Assembly: GCA_900764225.1 (NCBI GenBank)
Contig: CAAFNG010000069.1
Location: 1 to 20,173, forward strand
DNA: 20,173 nucleotides
Source: Lachnospiraceae bacterium
Lineage (GTDB): Bacteria > Bacillota > Clostridia > Lachnospirales > Lachnospiraceae
Reading direction: 5' to 3'
The notes under the pieces are model-generated. The model was not told the DNA's origin. It made no database searches and was given only the letters and a program-made list of their open reading frames with translations. Below, piece by piece: positions 1 through 5,021 of the stretch. How positions within the stretch are numbered: position 1 is the first letter of the stretch; every line of letters starts with the position of its first letter. Both the position numbers and the translations under genes were made by a program.

Positions 1-11
1 AACTTCTTTTT

Positions 12-170
12 AACCGAATCAAGTAAGTCCCCTGCTTCAATTGCGAGGAGCAATAAGCAGTGGGTGGGACTTACTTGTATCAGGAGGGGTACAAGCTCCT
101 CCTGATAAACTGCGGAGCAGTTATTCGGTTATGAGCAAGTAGCGAAAGCGGATTGCGAATATCCGATTGA
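12..170 (+). repeat. Structured intergenic repeat, full-length copy (four-way-junction fold)
   Basis: An outer stem (12-19 with 123-130) encloses three hairpins that abut with no unpaired base between them. Hairpin 20-77 has arms 20-31/66-77, 32-37/55-60 and 40-44/50-54. Hairpin 78-107 has 10-bp arms 78-87/98-107. Hairpin 108-122 has 6-bp arms around a GGA loop. A tail (131-170) contains a small cggat/atccg hairpin. A shortened relative lies at 18120-18190, about 85% identical over the shared last 60-odd bases. The outer stem starts directly after a T-run, as in the second copy. I do not recognise a named RNA or mobile-element family. It could be a small RNA, a non-autonomous mobile repeat or a DNA cruciform. 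Confidence 0.75.
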
Positions 171-225
171 CTTTATAAATTCTGGAATTGCTATAGGTGT
201 ATTTTTCACATGTTCAGATTTTTTA

Positions 226-290
226 CATGAAAAAAAGGACTAAACCGATGAAAATATTGAATTCATATTTTCAGCGGCTTTTTTTATAAT
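226..290 (+). promoter_or_regulatory. Hairpin/T-run leader with embedded -10, copy 1
   Basis: Arms 245-257 and 265-277 pair with one A.G mismatch around loop tgaattc and are followed by a T-run (279-285), so this reads as an intrinsic terminator. The T-run runs directly into TATAAT (285-290), a perfect -10 box. A weak -35-like TTCATA at 262-267 is 17 bp upstream, inside the hairpin. The block is nearly the same as the one at 12015-12082 ahead of the importer operon, including 17 identical bases (238-254). It may be only a terminator, or a combined terminator and promoter shared by two co-regulated operons. Confidence 0.55.
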
Positions 291-351
291 GATTTCCATA
301 AAGAACGGAATGTAAGAAACTGAAAACTGTCAGCAGGGAAAGGGTGAAGGT

Positions 352-678
352 ATGAAAAAAAGATTCGGACAGATGATCAAGGTAAAACCGGAAAAGCTTG
401 CCGAGTACAAGAAATGGCATGCGAATCCGATGCCTGGTGTAAATGAGATGATCAAAGAATGCAATCTCAAGAATTATTCGATCTACAGCAGGGGCGATTA
501 TCTTTTTACATATTTTGAGTATGATGGCGAGGACTTTGATGCAGATATGGTGAAGATGGCAGCAGATCCGGCGACACAGAGATGGTGGGACGTTGTAAAA
601 CCTCTGATGGAACCTCTTGCTGACAGAGCAGAAGGTGATTTCTGGTCAGATATGGAAGAAATTTATCACTTAGATTGA
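352..678 (+). CDS. RhaM-family (L-rhamnose mutarotase-like) sugar mutarotase
   Basis: The 108-residue product matches the small RhaM/YiiL mutarotase family (about 104 residues), which interconverts the alpha and beta anomers of a reducing sugar in the cytoplasm. Visible family marks are an AEYKKWH segment with Tyr19 and His23 in the place of the Tyr and His of E. coli RhaM, a NYSIY strand, a QRWW motif near residue 77, and the closing EEIYHLD strand. It is the first gene of the demethylase operon, ending 35 bp before the next start, with no rhamnose catabolic genes nearby. I infer that the operon's substrate is a reducing sugar or sugar-like molecule, but the exact sugar cannot be read from the sequence. 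The ribosome site is modest (gaagg close to the ATG). The family call is solid; the substrate is unknown. Confidence 0.85.
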   Translation: MKKRFGQMIKVKPEKLAEYKKWHANPMPGVNEMIKECNLKNYSIYSRGDYLFTYFEYDGEDFDADMVKMAADPATQRWWDVVKPLMEPLADRAEGDFWSDMEEIYHLD

Positions 679-713
679 CAAGCAAAAGCAGTAAATATGG
701 AGGAAAAAAAGAC

Positions 714-1763
714 ATGAACAGTAGAGAGAGATTTATCGCGACAGTAGAGAGAAAACCGGTAGACAGACCAGCCTGCTGGCTTGGAGATCCTACACCGGAG
801 GCTGTTCCGGCACTTTGCGATTACTATCATGTAGATAATATCAAAGAACTGAAAAAAGTATGCGGAGATGATTTCTATGCTGTAGAGATCCCGTACAAAT
901 CACCGACATGCTCTGCGATCTTTGCAGCATTCGACTGGTACATGAATGGAAGTAATGTAGATACCGAGCACAGAACACTGACAGCAGACGGATGCTTTGC
1001 ACAGTGCGAGGATCTTGAGGATGTGGAAGCAGTAAACTTCCCATGGCCGGATCCGGAGCTTTATATTGATCCGGAAGAGTGCCGCCGCCTTGTTGATGAG
1101 GCCCCGGATGATAAAGTTGTTATGGGTATGCTCTGGGCATGCCACTTCCAGGATACCTGCGCTGCATTCGGAATGCAGACCTGTCTTATGAACATGGTAG
1201 CAGAGCCTGAGATGGTACATTATGTAGATGATCATATTGTAGATTTTTATCTGAAAGCTCTTAAGATTTTCCTTGAGGCAACAAAAGGTAAAGTACAGGC
1301 AATCCTCATCGGTGATGATGTAGGAAGTCAGAGAGGCCTGATGATCAGCCCGGCTCTTATCAGCGAGTTCGTTATTCCCGGAGCAAAGAAACTTATCGAT
1401 CTGGCACACAGCTATGGCGTAAAAGTTGTATATCATTCCTGCGGATCTATTGTTGAAGCTATACCGCTTCTCATTGAGGCTGGCGTTGACGTTATTCATC
1501 CGATCCAGGCACTTGCAGCAGGTATGGATCCTGCAAATCTGAAAGATAAATTCGAAGGAAAAATCTCCTTCTGCGGCGGTGTTGATACACAGGATCTTCT
1601 TCCAAACGGCACACCGGAGCAGGTAGCAGCAAAGGTTAAAGAACTTCGTACCTACTTCCCGACAGGGCTTATCGTTTCCCCGAGCCATGAGGGATTACAG
1701 CCGGACGTTCCGCCAAGCAATATCAAGGCACTGTTTGACGAAGCAACCAAGATCTACGAATAG
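714..1763 (+). CDS. URO-D-fold corrinoid methyltransferase, candidate substrate demethylase (MT1)
   Basis: This 349-residue protein belongs to the uroporphyrinogen decarboxylase/MtaA superfamily. It carries the zinc-thiol signature of the methyltransferase branch rather than of heme biosynthesis: His241-Ser-Cys243 in a YHSCGS motif, and Cys287 in SFCGGVDTQ. In acetogen O-demethylases, members of this fold take a methyl group from an ether and pass it to a cobalamin-bearing partner. The neighbours fit that role: a folate methyltransferase 14 bp downstream and then a corrinoid protein. I chose the ATG at 714, which has GGAGG at 699-703 with good spacing. A TTG at 675 gives 13 extra residues but has no ribosome site. 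The alternative role is the acceptor-side methyltransferase (MtaA-like). Family confidence is high; substrate assignment is inference. Confidence 0.8.
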   Translation: MNSRERFIATVERKPVDRPACWLGDPTPEAVPALCDYYHVDNIKELKKVCGDDFYAVEIPYKSPTCSAIFAAFDWYMNGSNVDTEHRTLTADGCFAQCEDLEDVEAVNFPWPDPELYIDPEECRRLVDEAPDDKVVMGMLWACHFQDTCAAFGMQTCLMNMVAEPEMVHYVDDHIVDFYLKALKIFLEATKGKVQAILIGDDVGSQRGLMISPALISEFVIPGAKKLIDLAHSYGVKVVYHSCGSIVEAIPLLIEAGVDVIHPIQALAAGMDPANLKDKFEGKISFCGGVDTQDLLPNGTPEQVAAKVKELRTYFPTGLIVSPSHEGLQPDVPPSNIKALFDEATKIYE

Positions 1764-1777
1764 GGAGGAAGAAAAAT

Positions 1778-2593
1778 ATGATCATTATCGGAGAAAAAAT
1801 CAACGGTTCCATTCCTTCTGTTGCAGAGGCTATTGCAAAAAGAGATGCGGAGTTTATCAAAGACCGTGCAAGAAAACAGGCAGAAGCCGGAGCGACTTTT
1901 ATTGACTGCTGTGCATCCGTACCGGAGGAAGAGGAAGTAGAAACACTGAAATGGATGATCGACTGTATCCAGGAAGTTACGGATCTTCCGATATCTGTAG
2001 ACAGTCCAAGTGCTGATGTACTGATCCAGGCTTATAAATTCTGTAAACGTCCGGGACTTTTCAATTCTGTATCCGGCGAGGGTGACAAGATCGACAAGAT
2101 TTTCCCTGTTATGGCACAGGAAGAAAATAAAGGATGGGAAGTTATCGCTCTTCTCAGTGACGATACCGGAATTCCGAAAAATGCAGCAGACAGACTTCGC
2201 GTATTTGATAAGATCATGGCAAAAGCCAAAGAATACGGAATCGCTCCATCCAGGATCCACATTGATCCGCTGGTAGAGATGCTTTGTACATCTGAGAATG
2301 GAATTGAGACAAATATCGAAGTTATCACTTCTGTTCGTGAGCAGTATCCGTCCATTCACATTACAGCAGCGATCAGCAACATTTCTTTTAACCTGCCGGT
2401 TCGTAAGCTGATCAACCTTGGGTTTATGGTACTGGCTATGAATGCCGGACTGGACAGTGGAATCCTTGATCCGACAAACAGAGACATGCTTGGTCTTATT
2501 TATGCAACAGAAGCTCTTCTTGGAGAAGATGACTACTGTATGGAGTACATCGGAGCATATAGAGAGGGACTGATCGGTCCTGTAAAAAAATAA
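1778..2593 (+). CDS. MtrH/AcsE-type tetrahydrofolate:corrinoid methyltransferase (MT2)
   Basis: The 271-residue product is a pterin-binding TIM barrel like AcsE of Moorella (about 262 residues), which moves a methyl group between corrinoid protein and tetrahydrofolate. It opens with IIIGEKINGS, equivalent to the IIGERINGM start of AcsE. Pterin-site residues are in register: Asp75, Asn96, Asp163 in the IDPL motif and Asn201 in the SNIS motif, close to Asp75, Asn96, Asp160 and Asn199 of AcsE. GGAGG precedes the ATG with 9 bp spacing. Lying between an MT1 candidate and a corrinoid protein, it most likely delivers the harvested methyl group to tetrahydrofolate, feeding the Wood-Ljungdahl pathway. 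It is probably not AcsE itself, because no acetyl-CoA synthase genes are present. Confidence 0.88.
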   Translation: MIIIGEKINGSIPSVAEAIAKRDAEFIKDRARKQAEAGATFIDCCASVPEEEEVETLKWMIDCIQEVTDLPISVDSPSADVLIQAYKFCKRPGLFNSVSGEGDKIDKIFPVMAQEENKGWEVIALLSDDTGIPKNAADRLRVFDKIMAKAKEYGIAPSRIHIDPLVEMLCTSENGIETNIEVITSVREQYPSIHITAAISNISFNLPVRKLINLGFMVLAMNAGLDSGILDPTNRDMLGLIYATEALLGEDDYCMEYIGAYREGLIGPVKK

Positions 2594-2621
2594 CTGATCA
2601 ATAATATAAGATCCCTTTAGG

Positions 2622-2650
2622 TGTGCAGAGCCTGCGGAGAACTCTGCACA
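2622..2650 (+). other. Intercistronic hairpin before the corrinoid protein gene
   Basis: Perfect 9-bp arms (2622-2630 and 2642-2650) flank an 11-base loop containing GGAGA. No T-run follows, so it is unlikely to terminate transcription. It lies in the 152-bp gap between the folate methyltransferase and the corrinoid protein, the widest gap of this operon. A role in mRNA processing or stability, letting the carrier protein be made in excess, is inference. Confidence 0.5.
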
Positions 2651-2745
2651 TGAATCCCATAAAAATATGCGGCAGAAGCTGGTATGAGTGCAGAGGAACA
2701 GCAGACTGACCGCAACGAATAAAAAAATATTTGGAGGTAGAAACA

Positions 2746-3384
2746 ATGTCAAAAATCGAAGAAGTTGCAAAATTAGTAGAAATCGGTAAAGCGAAACTGG
2801 TAGGAAAAGCAGTGCAGGAAGCTCTTGATGAAGGCTGCGATCCACAGGAAATCTTAAATAAAGGTATGATCGATGCCATGGCTGTTGTAGGTGAGAAGTT
2901 CAAAAATAATGAGATCTTCGTACCTGAGATGCTGGTAGCAGCAAGAGCCATGAAAAAAGGTGTTGAAGTTCTGAAACCGCATCTTGCATCCGGAGCTACA
3001 GGCGTAAAGGGTAAACTTATCATTGCAACAGTAGCAGGAGACCTTCATGATATCGGCAAAAACCTTGTTGCCATGATGATCGAGAGTGCAGGTTTCGAGG
3101 TTATCGACCTTGGTGTTGACGTTTCCAATGACAAGATCATCGAGTGCTACAGAGAGAACCCGGATACAAAGATCATCGCTCTTTCTGCCCTTCTTACAAC
3201 AACAATGCCTGCACTTCGTGATGCCGTAGATGCACTGAATAAATCTGATTTCAGAAGCAATATCAAGGTTATGGTCGGTGGAGCACCGATCACCCAGGAG
3301 TTTGCAGATGAGATCGGAGCAGACGGATATTCCGAGGATGCTGCAAGTGCTGCAACACTGGCTAATCAGCTGATCGGAGCATAA
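2746..3384 (+). CDS. Corrinoid (B12-binding) methyl-carrier protein
   Basis: At 212 residues this is the usual length for methyltransferase corrinoid proteins such as MtbC, MttC and MtaC. Residues 1-85 form the helical cap domain seen in methionine synthase, with a GEKFKNNEIFVPEML segment. The Rossmann-like cobalamin domain follows, with the DxHxxG motif as Asp99-Leu-His101-Asp-Ile-Gly104; His101 would be the lower cobalt ligand. A SALLTTTM segment and a VGGAP turn complete the base-off binding site. The start at 2746 follows GGAGG with 8 bp spacing; an upstream TTG at 2731 overlaps that ribosome site and was rejected. The protein would shuttle the methyl group from the URO-D-fold enzyme to the MtrH-type enzyme. 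A strong terminator follows at 3461. Confidence 0.93.
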   Translation: MSKIEEVAKLVEIGKAKLVGKAVQEALDEGCDPQEILNKGMIDAMAVVGEKFKNNEIFVPEMLVAARAMKKGVEVLKPHLASGATGVKGKLIIATVAGDLHDIGKNLVAMMIESAGFEVIDLGVDVSNDKIIECYRENPDTKIIALSALLTTTMPALRDAVDALNKSDFRSNIKVMVGGAPITQEFADEIGADGYSEDAASAATLANQLIGA

Positions 3385-3460
3385 TGAAATCCGACAGGGC
3401 AATAAAAGTAATACATACTTAGTTATAACAACCAACCGCTTATGATAAACCTATGCCATC

Positions 3461-3511
3461 AGGGATACCGCATGATGCAGAAAGAGATTCTGCACGTGCG
3501 GCATCCCTTTT
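3461..3511 (+). terminator. Intrinsic terminator of the demethylase operon
   Basis: A long hairpin with arms around 3461-3482 and 3488-3507, containing agggat...atccct and gcagaa...ttctgc with small mismatches, is followed by TTTT. It lies 76 bp after the corrinoid protein stop and closes the rightward operon before the convergent gene. Confidence 0.8.
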
Positions 3512-3570
3512 GGAGTTTCTGAAAGGGATCATCACATAGGAACAGGACGGCAGAGGTGACGGAGCTATAT

Positions 3571-3605
3571 AAAAAACCGGTACAGGATAATTATCCTGCA
3601 CCGGT
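3571..3605 (-). terminator. Intrinsic terminator of the leftward methyltransferase gene
   Basis: Read on the minus strand, accggtgcaggataa pairs with ttatcctgtaccggt with a single mismatch and is followed by six T. It begins 26 bp after the stop of the leftward URO-D-family gene, so the convergent operons each have their own terminator. Confidence 0.85.
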
Positions 3606-3631
3606 ATATCCAACAGATATGAAATTTAATT

Positions 3632-4879
3632 TTATCTTCTTGCATCTTCAACAGCTTTGTACATTGCCATGATGTTCTGTGGTGGAACATCGCCGAGGAT
3701 GTTGTGCTCCTGGTTGAATACGAAGCCGCCATCCTGGAAGAAGACATCGATCATGCGTCTGCAATAATCGTAAACCTCTTTTTCGTTTCCCATGTTCAGA
3801 ATTTTCCTGGTGTTGCAGCCGCCACCCCAGAAGGTGATATCTTTGCCATATTCCTGTTTCAGTTTCGCAGGATCCATGTTAGCTGCAGAAGTCTGAATCG
3901 GATTAAGAATATCGAAGCCGGCTTCTGCCAGATCACCGATCACTGGGAAAATGGAACCACAGGAATGAAGGAAAGTCTTCATGCTGCTGTGTTTATGTAC
4001 ATACTCATTGATCTTGGTATGATACGGCTTGAATAAGGTGCGGTATTTTTCCAGGGACATGAACATGTTGTTGTTCATTCCAAGGTCATCACCGAAGCGG
4101 ACGATATTTACGATGCCATCCAGATATTTGCAGGTGTTTTCCAGGTTTTTCAGGTGACGCTCAAGAAGCTGATCGTTCAGGGCGAGAACCTGTTCCGGTT
4201 CCTCATAGATATCCATGAGATAGTTTTCCATTCGGCGAAGGAAAGTTCCCCATTCAAAGAAGTTACATCCGCAGGTAATCATAAGTGCACGGTCTGTACT
4301 GTTCTTTAATACAAGACATCTTTCGCGAAGCGTTTCCCAGAAATGCTTTTCATTGGAATGATCCCATGGGCTGTGCACCATGGCACTCCAGATGACTTTT
4401 CCCATTTCCTTATCCAGATCCTTATAGTTCTCCGGATAATCTTCTTTATATGGGAAGTACTGCTGGTCAAAGCACATGCCGCCGTTTGGCATCTTCGCGA
4501 TGAGAGTACCCTCGCAGTCAAAATATTCATAGGAGCCGTCCTTGTTATGTCTCGGCCTGAACCAGCTTGGCCACTGTGCGGCAACTCCGTTGGAAAGAGT
4601 TACATCGTACCAGTCAGAGTCTTCTGTGTTGAACACACGACCAACATCAAGAACATCTGCTCCGATGATATCAAGTACCTGGATCTCAGGCTGTGCAACC
4701 TGCTGGACAACATCATAAATACGGTTGTGTCCGGTTTTGATTCCGAGATAATCTTTTAATTTCCCGTAAGCCATACCGCTGATTCCGGCGCTTACGTTGC
4801 TTCCCAGATCCATAGGAAGCGAATCTGGATTCTGATGATTGATCGATGCCATTACACGTTCTCTTGGTGTCATTTTCAT
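3632..4879 (-). CDS. Second URO-D-fold corrinoid methyltransferase
   Basis: The product is 415 residues, about 66 longer than the paralogue at 714, with most of the extra length in the N-terminal half. It opens with MKMTPRERVMASINHQNPD, typical of URO-D-like methyltransferases. The zinc motif is His305-Ser-Cys307 in FLHSCGS, with Cys355 in FWGGGCNTR. That third cysteine is shifted relative to the FCGGVDTQ of the first enzyme. The C-terminal NQEHNILGDVPPQNI segment is typical of the family. The start has a textbook AGGAGGT 7 bp upstream and a good promoter at 4927-4955. It is transcribed alone, divergent from the LacI-type regulator. It could handle a different methylated position or substrate while sharing the corrinoid protein, or act as an acceptor-side enzyme. 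Uroporphyrinogen decarboxylase proper is unlikely. Confidence 0.82.
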   Translation of the reverse strand: MKMTPRERVMASINHQNPDSLPMDLGSNVSAGISGMAYGKLKDYLGIKTGHNRIYDVVQQVAQPEIQVLDIIGADVLDVGRVFNTEDSDWYDVTLSNGVAAQWPSWFRPRHNKDGSYEYFDCEGTLIAKMPNGGMCFDQQYFPYKEDYPENYKDLDKEMGKVIWSAMVHSPWDHSNEKHFWETLRERCLVLKNSTDRALMITCGCNFFEWGTFLRRMENYLMDIYEEPEQVLALNDQLLERHLKNLENTCKYLDGIVNIVRFGDDLGMNNNMFMSLEKYRTLFKPYHTKINEYVHKHSSMKTFLHSCGSIFPVIGDLAEAGFDILNPIQTSAANMDPAKLKQEYGKDITFWGGGCNTRKILNMGNEKEVYDYCRRMIDVFFQDGGFVFNQEHNILGDVPPQNIMAMYKAVEDARR

Positions 4880-4926
4880 ATATATTACCTCCTGTTTTCT
4901 TTTAAGTATTCGCCTTTTATACGTAC

Positions 4927-4955
4927 ATTATGAGAAAAAAAAGAGCAGCTTTCAA
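4927..4955 (-). promoter_or_regulatory. Promoter of the leftward methyltransferase gene
   Basis: On the minus strand TTGAAA (4955-4950) and CATAAT (4932-4927) are separated by exactly 17 bp. Initiation near 4920 would leave a leader of about 40 bases before the ATG at 4879. Confidence 0.7.
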
Positions 4956-4976
4956 TAAGGATACCAGAATAAAAAT

Positions 4977-4989
4977 CTAAACGTTTTAC
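4977..4989. promoter_or_regulatory. Candidate LacI-family operator
   Basis: The sequence ctaaacgttttac contains the palindrome AAACGTTT (4979-4986) with the central CG typical of LacI-family operators. It lies in the divergent intergenic region 33 bp before the regulator's start, a fitting place for autoregulation. It is short and unique in this interval, so the call is tentative. Confidence 0.4.
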
Positions 4990-5021
4990 TACAAAATTTA
5001 CTGAATTACGAAAGGCACACA

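Larger units (their letters stand above)
1..351. other. Non-coding region ahead of the demethylase operon
   Basis: No convincing gene is seen here. The first bases end in a T-run (positions 7-11), possibly the tail of a terminator belonging to an upstream gene outside the window. Positions 12-170 hold the structured repeat and 226-290 hold the hairpin/T-run/-10 leader, both described separately. I see nothing recognisable in 171-225. Positions 291-351 would be the 5' leader of the first gene and contain only a modest purine-rich ribosome site just before position 352. Confidence 0.7.

Noticed and set aside
171..351. Cobalamin riboswitch ahead of the corrinoid operon
   Set aside because: I could not find a recognisable B12-box or the expected multi-stem architecture; the leader is too short after the -10 at 285-290.
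900..1688. Long minus-strand open frame (262 codons) opposite the first methyltransferase gene
   Set aside because: It is antisense to a gene with clear motifs, its translation resembles no protein family, and it lacks a ribosome site.
714..1763. Annotation as uroporphyrinogen decarboxylase of heme biosynthesis
   Set aside because: The H-x-C...C zinc motif and neighbours (corrinoid protein, folate methyltransferase) fit the methyltransferase branch; no heme genes are nearby.
1754..2845. Long minus-strand open frame (363 codons) opposite the folate methyltransferase gene
   Set aside because: It covers a gene with conserved pterin-site residues and the operon gap, and its Cys/Phe/Ser-rich translation looks like a frame shadow.
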